Origin: Selaginella moellendorffii
Taxonomy: Eukaryota; Streptophyta; Lycopodiopsida; Selaginellales; Selaginellaceae
Direction of reading: 5' to 3'
Assembly (NCBI RefSeq): GCF_000143415.4
Contig: NW_003314280.1
Coordinates: 1,196,426-1,260,425 of the forward strand
DNA length: 64,000 bases
Shown here: positions 22,212 through 32,645 of the stretch, one piece after another
Layout of the letters: each line of letters opens with the position of its first letter
How positions within the stretch are numbered: the stretch's first letter is position 1
The notes under the pieces: model-generated
What the model was told of the DNA's origin: nothing
Databases searched by the model: none
Seen by the model: the letters and a program-made list of their open reading frames with translations, nothing else
Translations under genes and position numbers: made by a program

Positions 22212-25200
22212 CTAGCGTCCATTCATGAATGTGTCCGTTTCATCGGACGGTACAGCTTCGGGTGTGGTGCTCTCTTCGGGGATCACCGAAAAGAGCAAGA
22301 AAAATGCGCCTGTGTAGATACTTACGTGCCAGAGACTGAAACCAAGAACACCATCAACGGATCTACAAGGAAAAGATAGCTTTTTTCTTCTTACCTGTGC
22401 CAAATCCAATAGTTCCTCGCTGTTTCTTGTTTCCAGCATACTCCCGCGAATGCTACGATCATGACTCCGATTCCAACGTACGCCCAGACAAATCTTTGCC
22501 GGAGCTTCTTCACGAGCGCGCTCCTTTGGAGCTCCAAGCTATACAACCTGGAAAAACCATGGAAGGTTTCACACGGATTTTAGTTTCTTGATCACGGGAG
22601 CTTCTCCTTGCTCACCTTATCGACTGCAACCGAAAGGGCTGGCATCGACGCAGCCTGTTTTGCCCCCACAGCTCCCACAACAGCCCGAGCAGAAGCACCG
22701 CCGCGCCAATTCCAATCACAAGGAGTGCGCTCCTGGCACTGAACACCAAAGCCAGTTAGTTCTTAAAGTTTGCTCAAACTTTGCGTCCTCTGGCACACCT
22801 TGTCCGATCTTTGTTCTTGGCAATGATGGCGGTGATGACCGCCGCAGCTACATGAAGCGTTGGTTTGGTAAGGCCAAGAACTTCCGCCAGATACAAGCAT
22901 GTAAAGATCACGGCCAGGAAAGAGAGCCAGAAATCCAGGAACTGCAAGGCGAAAAGTTAGGAACTGTGAGCACAGTTTTAAGCTCTTGGCTTGCCTGCAA
23001 TGTGTCGTAGGACAGAGCACACCAGCCACCAGCGTCACAAGAGTGATAGATTGCACTAGCGATGCCGCTGGTCGTGTATATGAGCCACTCGGACATAGCC
23101 TACGTGACGAGCTTTTCAGCACAAAATGAATTCCTAAAGCAGATATGTCGAGCACCTTTTGACGAAGAGCCCAGAAGCTTGGAAAAGCAGCTGCTGCATT
23201 CGAGCCGACTAGAGCAGCAATCTGCAAGGATCTCGCTGAAACACACCGTTAAGATCCAAACTTATGTAGCCAAGCAAATGTAGACAAAATAGATGACAAT
23301 TACCTGAAAGACTCAAGAGTTTCTCCGAGCAATCAATCCCACCGTGTGTCCGGTCGCAGTTGCAGAAGCTGTAGCCAGCACACAACATCCGGCTAATGCA
23401 TCACAAGAAGAAGGATTCTACCTGTAAAAACTCAAGCGACTGGCTTCGTATCTTGTGGTGCAAGATCCATGGTGCGAGCAAGAATCCACGCAGCCATGTA
23501 GATGCACCCGGAACTTGAGAGCCGCTTCAACAGCTAGAGAATGTCTCACACCGATAGACCAGAATCCTTCCGCGGGGTACGTGACGTCGAAGGAGAGAGA
23601 TTTGTTGTTCTTGGATGTGTGGCGAAAGTCCCAGCTTTCAAGCGTGGGATATCCTTTAAACCGAGCATAGGCCTCTATCAAACTTGCCTCGGGGAAGTGA
23701 ACCTCGAAAGACAAAACTGATCCAGCTGCACCATTTGGAACTTCCAGATTCAGATATAACCACCTCAACGTAGTATTTACAGCCTGCACATTTAATAACT
23801 TCCAAGAAAACCAGCCAGACTTGGTGCTAGTCTTCGTCGCTGGTAAAAAGCTTGAATCGAAAGGTGACTCGCTCGCCCTTGAAACAACTCTCTGTGAAGA
23901 AGAACTAAGATTAGTTTTCGACCATAAGAAACAAAGCTACCTCAAGCGGGATGGATGGCGAATTGCATCCAGCTCCACCGTATCCGGCCACACAATCCTG
24001 GATTCTCCAGAGTAGAGAAAAACACGAGTTTGAACCGCCTGTAGAATTGTCACCCGTCACACCTATGTACCACGCACCTTTCATAGGCGCCTCGATAACT
24101 AGCTGAGTCTGATTGCCTGTAGAAACGTCACTAAGTTGAGGAAGAGCTTCATGTCTGGCAGCAAGCTTCATATCGGACACGGCAGCGTCAGTGTCGACCC
24201 TGATCTCCAAAGATGACACCAAGTCCGGAATTTGAAGAAGGAAAAATGTCCACTCACCCCGAGCAACACAGTTCCCCAACAGAATTCTCCACGAAGAAGT
24301 GTTACCAGAAGCTTGCGATGTTCCATTGGCAATCCTCTCCACACCCGATACAGAAAACTCGCTGGAAGAGGAAGACGAGAGAACACTCACGCTCCGGTTA
24401 CAGACCTCTCCTGCAAAATTGTCTTTGCAGACCGAAACTGCAACTTGCGCTTCAAAGTTATAAGTTGGTCCCCGTGAAATCTGTGAACAACGCAAGCAAG
24501 ACATTGTAAACAAAAGAGAAAGACAAGCATTTATACGCTGACGCTTTTCTTACCATTGTAGACTGAGTCCGATGGGGACTTGGATCACTAAATGTTCCAA
24601 TATATAATACTCCAGAAACTATCTGGAAACGTCAAAGAAACATTGTCAATGGAAGCGTAGACAGAGCGTAGAACATTACCTGTTCGTTCGTCATGTTGAT
24701 GTGAACGGACTCTTGGAATAAAGCGCATTTCCCTGTCGTGGAAACATTACGTCTCTCCCCTGCCATCTTAATCGCTACCTCGAGGCTTTCCACTGTACCA
24801 ACGATAAAAAGAGAAATCTACCAAAAGCTCGAATTGATCGCTTCCTCACCAGGCGCCGATGGCAGTGGAAGGCCGCCGAATTGGAAACAAACAAGAGGTC
24901 CACTCCCCTTTTCTTGCAAACAGACAAGGAAAAGTGGAAACTTGGCACGAAGTTCTCGGAAAAAATGCGATTTTTTCTACCTGGGACGTCCATCTCTTCT
25001 TGGTGAGGATGATAGAGAGTACGGAGAAAGACACAGGAATCTCGGCTGCAGGAGAGAGAAAGAAAAAGATGGAGAGAAAGCATTGCAAATGATCTTCGTA
25101 CCTCGAAAGTAGTCCCAGCCCGAGGGCCCGATGGTCCTATCGGGATAAAAGGCCGACAATGCGATGCGCGAACTGGAATTCGAATTCGAACTGGAGCTCG

Positions 25201-25327
25201 CAAGAACCCTAAGAACTCCCACTCGATCAGAACTTCCAGGAGCGCCAGCGCTGATCGCCTCCGCCGCGATTCCATGCATCGCCAGAATGTAGCCGCAGGC
25301 TAGCAGCATCAACAATCGCAGCGCCAT
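22212..25327 (-). CDS. TMEM8/PGAP6-family membrane protein with EGF-like segment
   Basis: Large multi-exon membrane protein of the TMEM8 (DUF3522) family; animal relatives include PGAP6, a GPI-directed phospholipase. A signal peptide opens at 25327 (MALRLLMLLACGYILAMHG). The extracellular part carries GWDYFR, YIGVTGDNSTGGS, GAWYIGVTG and GFWSIGVRHS blocks and a Cys-rich EGF-like segment (CVDSCSHHGSC, then CNCDRTHGGIDC-like exon near 23330-23360). The C-terminal half has several membrane helices: IYTTSGIASAIYHSCDAGGW, DFWLSFLAVILTCLYLAEV, ALLVIGIGAAVLLLGLL, VGIGVMIVAFAGVCWKQE and SLWHVSIYTGAFFLLFSV. The final intron (about 22325-22383) joins NYWIWH to SLWHVSIY. I count more than ten introns. 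The catalytic status is not decided by what I can read. Confidence 0.85.
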
Positions 25328-25545
25328 GGCCTGGCGCCTCCTCTTTCTTGCCGAGTTGCCCTCTTCTTCCCACTCTCTTCTTTCTCCCAAGCGCACAAAC
25401 GAGGAGGAGGTAGCTCCTTGCTCCGCCACGTGGCGCACATCCGACGGTCCTCGGTCTACATTGGCGGCTCCATCCAATTTTGTCTAAGAGCGAGCCAATT
25501 TGGTACTGCTTAAGCTGTCTGTGAGAGAGAGCTTCTCTTCCTCCC

Positions 25546-26218
25546 ATGGATCGTTTCATTAGGGTTCTAGCATTCGCCCTGGCGGCATTCGCGATCGCCG
25601 GCTACTGCCGCGATCTTCCAGTCTCGAGCACGATCGGCAGCTTTCTCAGCACCAATGGCCTCCCCGCGGGATTGTTCCCGACAGCAGGGATCGAGGTGAG
25701 CAAAAGCGAAAATTTTCCAGAATTTCCCTCTCGCTCAATCGCCGGCTTTGCTGTAGAAATTCGAGGTGCGCACGAATGGCACTTTCCTGGTGGAGCTGCG
25801 CGACGTGTGCCAGTCCAAGGAGCTGGACGAGGAGGGCCTGTTCTTCGATTCTCGAATCAGCGGGAGCTTTGGCCACGGCAAGATGTACGACATGTACGGG
25901 GTGTGGATTAGGAAGGGCTTCCACTGGCTGCCAGTCTCGAGCGTGGAGCTCGCCGATGGCACTCACGTAAGCTTCCAGGTCGGGATGTTCGAGCACAAGC
26001 TCCCGATCACCAGGTTCCAGGACGAGATCGTCTGTGACAAGCGCACCACCGGGAATTTCAAGCATGAAAGCAACGACACTAGCTCCTTCTTCGAGGTAAG
26101 CAAGAGCTAGAAAGATCACAAGAGCCAGAAAAATCGATCTTTGAGTCGCGAGTGTCTAACTTCCGCCTTGCAGGACTACGTCTATGGTGTCTTCCGGCGA
26201 GCCTTTGGTGGGATCTGA
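25546..26218 (+). CDS. DUF538 family secreted protein
   Basis: Plant DUF538 protein, a family proposed to resemble lipid-binding BPI-type folds and induced by stress; molecular role unknown. A signal peptide opens the protein (MDRFIRVLAFALAAFAIAG). Diagnostic parts are the GLPAGLFPTAGIE segment, the KFEVRTNGTFLVEL strand, the RISGSFGHGKMYDMYGVW segment and GFHWLPVSSVELAD. Three exons: 25546-25695, about 25758-26095 and 26174-26218. The last exon is very short (DYVYGVFRRAFGGI). The 3' end overlaps the last part of the convergent PPR-A reading frame by about 140 bases. Confidence 0.88.
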
Positions 26219-28478
26219 CGACCTTGGTAGAAGCTAGCGACGAGATACAGATGTTTGCTAGAATCACATAACTTGCTCCGTGTTTTGGATCTAGATTCAC
26301 CAGCTGCTCGGCAACTCGAGCGGCTCTTTCTCTCTCGCCCTGGCCCCGGCAAGCGTCGAGCAGGCACATAAGCTCCACCGCGTCAGGGACGAACGGCATG
26401 GCCTCGACGAGATCCTCGGCGTCTCGCAGGTATCCGGCGCTGGCGAGCAAGTGCACGACGCAGCAGTAGTGCTGCTTGACGGGCTCGAGGCCAAAGTCCC
26501 CGCGCATTGAGACGAAGCAGCTCAAGCCAGCGTCAACTTTGGCTTGGTGGGAGTAAGCTATGAGAACCGGGACGAAGCAGATCTTGGTGGGCAGTGCGAC
26601 CATCTTCATCCGATGGAACATCGCTACAACTTTGCAGCTGGAATCGCCACCGCTGCAGCAGTGTGAGCTGATGATCCCGCTCCATGATGAAGCTCCGTGC
26701 TCCGGCATTTGCGAGAAGATCCTCTCCGCGCCTTCCAAGTCGCCGTTTTGCGAGTGTGCTGCCATGATGCAATTCCATGAAACTGTATCGTGGAAGGCCA
26801 TTCTGTGAAACAGGATCTTAGATTCTTCGAGGTGTCCATTTGAGGCATATGCCCATACGAGGGTGGTAGCGGAGAAGAGATCCCTGTGAGGCAACGAATC
26901 AAACACCCTCTTTGTCTCGTCCAGATGCCCAAACTGGGCATAGGCCGCCAACAGCGAGTTAAACGAGCAGTCATCCCACTCGGGCATTTCATCAAACAAA
27001 CACTTAGCTTCCTCAAAATGCCCATTTTGCGCATAGCCCACCAACATCGTGTTCCAAGTCACGAGATTCTTTTCCACCATATTGTCCACCATTGCAATTG
27101 CCCGACTAAGACACCCATTGTCAAAAAACGCGGCTATGACTGCGTTTGTTGACGCTAAATCCTTGTGTGGCATGCTCTGGAAGACGTCAAACGCTTGTTT
27201 GATATGCCCGTTTCGGGCATACGAAGAAAGCATACACGTCCACGAAATTAAATCTCGACTTGGCATCCTATCAAACGTATCCTTCGCAAAATCTACAAAA
27301 CCGTACTCCCCGTACATGGAGATCATCTGCGTCCACGACACCACGTTGGGCCACGGCATGGATTCAAACAAATATTTGGCCTGGAAGACATGCCCAATCT
27401 GGGCATAGCCGGCCAGCATGACATTCCACGTCAGCGTGTCCCAAGCCGGCATGTCGTGGAACAACCGACCAGCCCCGTCAATGTCGCCGGCGGAGACACA
27501 CCCGGCCAGCATGGCATTCCACGTCGCCATGCTGGTTTCTGGCATCTCCCTGTGGATATACCTTGCGTTGCCTAGATGCCCTTTCGTGGAATATGCTGTG
27601 AGGATCGCCGTCCAGCTTACTGTGTTCCACTGTGGCATAGCATCAAACGCGCGCTTTGCGCTTGTGACGAGCCCTGTTTTGCAATACCCACCCAGCATAG
27701 TGTTGTAAGATATCAAGTTTCTATGGGGCATGGCAGCGAAGATCTTCTCGGCCTCTTTGATCTCTCCATTCCCGGCGTACGCAGCTAGCATTGCATTCCA
27801 GGCGACCAGATCCCACTCGGGCATTCCATCGAATGTGTGCTTGGATCCGCGAGAATCTCCATCGGCAGCAAATGAGGCGATCATCGACGTCCAGGTCTCA
27901 AGATCCCGGAGTGGAGCTGCGTGAAACAACGAAACAAATCTTTGTAGATCCTCACCGTGGGTGTATGCCGCGAACAGAGCATTCCAGGATGCCAGATCTC
28001 TCTCCGGCATCTCGTGGAAGATCTCCTCGGCCTTCGCGGCATGCCCCGCCCGGGCAAATGCCGCGACCATCGCGTTCCAGGCGATGGAATCCCTCTCGGG
28101 CATTTGCAAGAAGAGCTCCTCCGCATCCTCGATTCGCCCCCTCTCGGCAAGCGCGCACACCATGGCCGTCCACGACACAAGATTCTTGCAGGGCATCGAC
28201 ACAAACACGGCTTGCGCGCTGTCGAGATCCCCGTGCCGCGCGTAGGCGCGCATCATCAGCACCCACGAGAAGGCATCCTTGCAGGGCATAGCGTCGAAGA
28301 TCGCTCGCGCCTCGCGCACGCTCCCGCAGCGCCCATACATCTCGATGATCTTGTTGGGCACGAAGGTGTTAGTGGCGGCGGCCGTGGCGAGCTCCTGGAA
28401 TGCGGCGTGGAGCTCCCTGGCCCTGGAGAGATCGTTGCAGCTCTGGATCAAGCCCACGCACTGAGCTCGATCGAGCAT
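26079..28478 (-). CDS. PPR-A: long S-motif PPR protein with truncated E region
   Basis: A 799-residue intronless PPR protein built from 31-residue S/SS-type motifs of the form MPxRDxxSWNAMLAAYAxxG, as in PLS-class proteins of early land plants. The N-terminus MLDRAQCVGLIQSCNDLSRA and the segment FVPNKIIEMYGRCGSVREA form the first repeats. Near the end, KICFVPVLIAYSHQAKVDAG, HYCCVVHLLASAGYLRDAE and NLDPKHGASYVILANI match the L2/S2/E1 region. After LANI the family pattern stops and about 55 unrelated residues follow to the TAG at 26079-26081; E2 and DYW domains are missing. No clear transit peptide precedes the first repeat, so an unseen upstream exon or start is possible. PLS-class PPRs normally specify organellar C-to-U editing sites. 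The copies at 34.6-35.7 and 39.0-40.2 kb are broken relatives. Confidence 0.85.
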   Translation of the reverse strand: MLDRAQCVGLIQSCNDLSRARELHAAFQELATAAATNTFVPNKIIEMYGRCGSVREARAIFDAMPCKDAFSWVLMMRAYARHGDLDSAQAVFVSMPCKNLVSWTAMVCALAERGRIEDAEELFLQMPERDSIAWNAMVAAFARAGHAAKAEEIFHEMPERDLASWNALFAAYTHGEDLQRFVSLFHAAPLRDLETWTSMIASFAADGDSRGSKHTFDGMPEWDLVAWNAMLAAYAGNGEIKEAEKIFAAMPHRNLISYNTMLGGYCKTGLVTSAKRAFDAMPQWNTVSWTAILTAYSTKGHLGNARYIHREMPETSMATWNAMLAGCVSAGDIDGAGRLFHDMPAWDTLTWNVMLAGYAQIGHVFQAKYLFESMPWPNVVSWTQMISMYGEYGFVDFAKDTFDRMPSRDLISWTCMLSSYARNGHIKQAFDVFQSMPHKDLASTNAVIAAFFDNGCLSRAIAMVDNMVEKNLVTWNTMLVGYAQNGHFEEAKCLFDEMPEWDDCSFNSLLAAYAQFGHLDETKRVFDSLPHRDLFSATTLVWAYASNGHLEESKILFHRMAFHDTVSWNCIMAAHSQNGDLEGAERIFSQMPEHGASSWSGIISSHCCSGGDSSCKVVAMFHRMKMVALPTKICFVPVLIAYSHQAKVDAGLSCFVSMRGDFGLEPVKQHYCCVVHLLASAGYLRDAEDLVEAMPFVPDAVELMCLLDACRGQGERERAARVAEQLVNLDPKHGASYVILANICISSLASTKVVRSHQRLAGRHHRRSPARRKLDTRDSKIDFSGSCDLSSSCLPRRRS

Positions 28479-29252
28479 AGGATAGCAAGCGTGCTCTGAT
28501 CATGACAAAGAAAACCACGTCTTCCGAGGCATAGAAAGAAAGAAATCCCTTGATCCAATTCGATTCAAGGAGAATATAGTTATTTAGAGGAGAATGGGAG
28601 AACACACTCTTGTCATGGCCCCGTCACGGGCGGGGTCTTCGGTGAAGGCCTATACCCCTCGGCATTTCGGATAGCCACGGTAAACCGGCTCTCCACCTTC
28701 TGGATGACAATTGAGAGTAGAATCAAAATCACAACTTGAAGAGCGTATTGCCAAACCCGTTGCATTGTGTTCGTGCATGATCTTTTCTCGTGTGCATGAT
28801 CAAAACATATATACCAAACAGCAGCTTGACTAAAAGTCTCGTGTCCTACAAAGTCGTGTTTCACTTTTGACTGTTCGAACGAGGTCAAACTGGAGTTCAT
28901 TTAGCAGCTTCCAGGGCTCCCTTGTGACAATTTTCACGTTTTAAAGGAGCCGATGCTTACAATGCAATTTTACGGCAAAGAACGATTCAAAGAGAATAAC
29001 ATGTTTTGGAGATAAAAAGAACAAGAACCAACACATAAAGCATTATTGTCATGGGCTCATCTTCCTGGATCTCAACCTTCTGAATGACAAATGAAAATGC
29101 TATAATCACAACAAGAGCGTATTGCTTCCAATGTTTGCTTGCATTATTCTTTCTTGTATGATCAAAACATGTATACAAGAGTAGAACATCTTGCCTGGAA
29201 GTCTCTTGTTCTACAAATTCGTGCTTCACTTTGACTTTTCTTCTTTCAGTCA
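28479..29252. promoter_or_regulatory. Head-to-head PPR promoter region with doubled segment
   Basis: Between leftward PPR-A and a rightward PPR-B remnant. It holds two related segments in direct orientation: about 28660-28915 and 29050-29275. Both contain a gatgacaa...aatcacaa...gccaaa-type block followed by a catgatcaaaac block and then gaggtcaaactggag. A TATA-like tatata lies at 28808-28813. The same region recurs near 35.8-36.4 and 40.3-41.0 kb, and one half near 32.4-32.65 kb. Reading it as promoter is inference from position and conservation. Confidence 0.6.
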
Positions 29253-29400
29253 TGAGGTCAAACTGGAGTAAATTCAGTGGCTTCCACCTTGTGACAGATT
29301 TCCACATATTTAAAGGAGCCCATGCTCACATTCAGACTAGAAATGGCTCCAATGGATATTTTCTGTCTTGGAATATCGCAGGGCTCCTGCTTGTGTGGAT
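29252..29400 (+). pseudogene. PPR-B 5' remnant
   Basis: The sequence from gaggtcaaactggag through gatatttt follows the 5' part of the PPR-B gene (compare 36424-36540) but is interrupted by stops and ends after the equivalent of the first 40-50 codons. No PPR repeats follow. It looks like a truncated copy left when the AT-rich segment to its right was joined here. Confidence 0.6.
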
Positions 29401-31430
29401 TCGATTTAGATCTCATTGAATATTCAAGGGTTGCCATTAGTTATATATGATCATATGGGTAAAAAAAAAATTCCAAAAGGGTAATTAATGATTCCTTTAG
29501 GGGCTTTCCCTATGGGGGTGTTTGTTGTAGGAGAGAATGACCAGCATTCCCCCATCTGCACACTGTTGCAAGTGCCATTAGTAGTGTTGCGACGGAAGTG
29601 TCTAGGGTGGAGTGGCAAGTCGACAGTTTGAGTTGTGAGGTAGCAGGGTAGTATAGCCACAGCTAAGGAGCAACTCAACTAGCCCAACATAGTTTTGCTA
29701 TAGTTTTGTGAAGTAGAGTTAGGTGCAATGAAAGGAGTGCTGAGACAAGCAAGGCATAAGAAGTGAGCATTAAGAGAGTGCAAGCAAGTTAGTGAGTGTA
29801 TATTTTTAGTATTGATGAATTAATCTTCAATTTTTTCTTTTAAGTTAAGCTATGTCAGATGACCTTGGAGTTTAAAGTGTGGAGCTCACTGCAATGTGCT
29901 AATGATTCAACCAATTGAGTGAGCTTACTCGTGAGGCTCACAAGTGGGGTAAACCTCTCCAAATGTAATAATAAACATGGTTCTTGTTCAAGATCTTGTG
30001 CATGATGATAAACTTTATGAAACTAAATTGCAAAGGGATCCATTCTTTAAAGCATGACAATAACAGCAATGCAAAAATGCTAAAGAAAAAAATCCTCCTA
30101 CAATACATTCAAGTACTTGTGCTCCAATGTAACTTTGATTAGCTCTTGCAAGTGCATAGGAAACAACCAACTAACTTCAAAGTATCCCAAATGAAGAAAG
30201 TGTTTGCAAAGGTGGTGAAGGACAAAATAATAGTATATAAAGTCAAGTCATCAACACCACTCTAGGATGAGTGAAAAATGAAAAGGATAATAAAATAACA
30301 AAACATGATAGAGGTGTTAGGACTTTGGGTGGAGCTTACTTTTCTTCTCAAAAACTTGAAATTCTCTAATTTATAATTAGTTTATTTGCAATTTACAGAT
30401 ATATCACCCCCTTGACAACAAAAAGTATATTGCATTTAGGTGTGCTAAAGAAAATTATGCCATCTGAAGTATCTCTCTACTACACTCTACTAGCATATTT
30501 ATATAATAATTTAAATAAAATATAATTTATATTAGTTTAACAAAATTTTCTTGGAAAGATGAATTTATTTACCCCATGATAAGCTTACTAGCTAAATTCT
30601 AAAAGATCTTATGGTGTCTCCAAGCTGTCCCGTGTCATACCCATGCAAAGTAAAACAACTGCTATATGCAAAGGATCCAGAAAGGTATAATCAACATTGT
30701 TGAGCACATAAGGAGAATGAGATATCGTGCCTTTTCTCTCGTTACTAAGAATCTATATTTTTCATAAAAAAATTTAAATTTTAAAGAAATTTAAATAAAA
30801 AATAATACTTAATAGAAGAATTTAAAATCAGAAGATAATACCTAATAAAAAATATTCCAATCCCACTAATAGAGATCTTCATGTTGTTCATTTAAATTAA
30901 TATTTTATTTATAATTTATAAACCATATTTATAATTCATAAAATTTCTTAAATACTTTTTAATATTCCATTAAAAAAATCAATCATTGGAAAAATATATT
31001 ATTTAAGAACCTTTTCTTTTTTGCAAATAAGATAAATTCTTTGAAAAGGATGAGAAGACAAACCTTTTATAAGTGTATCCTATAGGAAAAATTAATTTTC
31101 TAAAAGGAAGTTCATTCTTTTAAATTTTTTTATGGGAATTAAACTTATAAAAAACTTATTTCCAACCTTTTGGAAATAATATTTTCCCAAAGGGAAACAT
31201 ACTTGAATTGTTAAATTTACCCATATCAAAGGTTTAAACTTAACTTACAGACAATTGTTATCCATTATTAGACAGTGTAGATTATATATGTATTAAACAT
31301 CCTAAAGTTCAATGTGTGCAAGATCCATCCAATGGAAACATAAAAAAATCATACAAATTCATACAAAAATTGGATCACATAAACCGTTGTACCAGATAAA
31401 AGGCTACATAGGTGCTGGGTTCCAAATTGA
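29400..31430. other. AT-rich region without genes
   Basis: About 2 kb of AT-rich sequence, very poor in open frames, between PPR remnants. A more GC-balanced stretch at 29480-29800 carries repeated agtgag/gcaag words and could be an old LTR or other repeat end, but I found no matching partner that I can prove. Nothing codes for a recognisable protein. Confidence 0.5.
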
Positions 31431-31665
31431 TTGCCACATCTATTACCATCAACACAGCTTACACAGTTTTTAACAAAATGCCACACAACGATATCATTTC
31501 CTGAAATTGGTTACTTGCTGTGCATGTTCAGGATTTAGATTTTTTAAGTAGTTTCGAGAATCTTGGAAGCTTTTCTGTTTAATGCTGGAGTTCCATCAAT
31601 GGGCATATTCTTGAAGCTGAGAGCATCTGTTTGGGCGTTCATAAGTGTCCATAACATTCAATGCT
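31430..31665 (+). pseudogene. PPR-B fragment, degraded
   Basis: Short pieces match PPR-B: a segment equivalent to EEMPHKDIVSW (near 31475-31505) and the INGHILEAESIC segment (near 31590-31635). Stops and missing sequence lie between them. It is the left end of the tandem PPR array and certainly not functional. Confidence 0.6.
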
Positions 31666-31739
31666 AACACAACATTGTTTCCTTGCTCTTGGCATAATCT
31701 TTCACGCAATGACCTTTTCCCTTGTAACTCATTACTCTC

Positions 31740-32180
31740 GAGTTTGGCAACAGCCAGACACGAGGGACCTGGTATCTTACAATGCGAGCTATTGGGATAT
31801 TCTCTACGATGCCAGAAAATGACCATTATCTCGTATGCCGCGACCAGAGCATTCTTTCTCCGGCATCTTGTGGAAAATCTCCTCCGCCTTTGTGGCATCA
31901 CCATGCGAACACCGTATTCCAGGCGATGGAGTCCTCTCGGGCGAGCTCCTCCGCATCCTCGATTTGCCTTCTCTCGGCAAGTGCACCCTCCATAGCTTTC
32001 CACGACCAAGGTATACACGGCTTGCGCGCTGCCGAGATTCCCATGCGGAGCGTAGGCGCGCACCATCAGTACCCGCGAACTTTGGGGGCGGCCGTGGCGG
32101 AGCTCCTGGAATGCGTCGTGGAGCTCCTGGCCCTGGAGAGATCGTCGCAGCTCTGGATCAAGCCCACGCATTGACCTCAC
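31740..32180 (-). pseudogene. PPR-A N-terminal fragment, degraded
   Basis: On the minus strand the sequence begins like PPR-A (QSCDDLSRARELHDAFQEL type reading near 32090-32165) and continues through an AYAPHGNLGSAQAV segment, then loses frame repeatedly. Only about the first 150 codons are represented, with large deletions. Confidence 0.65.
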
Positions 32181-32309
32181 GTGCTCTAATCATGACAAAG
32201 AATTATATACTATGTCCTTGGGATTTGTAGAATCCTTGATAGAAGTATGTGTTGTCGGGAGAAAAAAAACATAGAATTTGAAAGAAATCAGAAGAAGAAA
32301 GGAAGAACA

Positions 32310-32645
32310 AAATCGTCATTATTGTCATGGCATCATCTCGGGAGGGGACCTCCTTAGGGGCCTAAAATCCTGATCAGATCGGCCAGGCGGTCCGACTCTC
32401 TGGCTCTCGATCGTCTGGATGCCAATTGATAATACAATGAAAATCACAACAAGAGCATATCGCCAAACCCATTGCATCGTCTTCCTGCATTACTTTTTCT
32501 TGTATGATCAAAATATATATACAGAAGAGGCACTGAAAGTCTCGCGATCTACAAAAGTTGTGTTTCACTCTGACTTTAATACTTTTAGTCAAAATTTTCG
32601 TCTTGATCGAATGAGGTCAAACTGGAGTTCATCCAGCAGCTTCCA
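32310..32645. repeat. PPR promoter-type repeat, third copy
   Basis: Single copy of the segment found twice in front of the other PPR pairs: gatgccaattgataatac... then aatcacaacaagagcatatcgccaaac, and gaggtcaaactggagttcatcc near 32610-32632. It connects the PPR-A fragment on the left to the PPR-B pseudogene on the right, as in the other units. Confidence 0.65.

Noticed and set aside
22325-22383. A 32-base intron at the end of the TMEM8-family gene
   Set aside because: Using the next AG gives a normal 59-base intron and the conserved WIWHSLWHVS junction.
28480-28600. Upstream extension of PPR-A by the frame starting at 28605
   Set aside because: It is in another frame and has no splice signals joining it convincingly to the PPR-A start.
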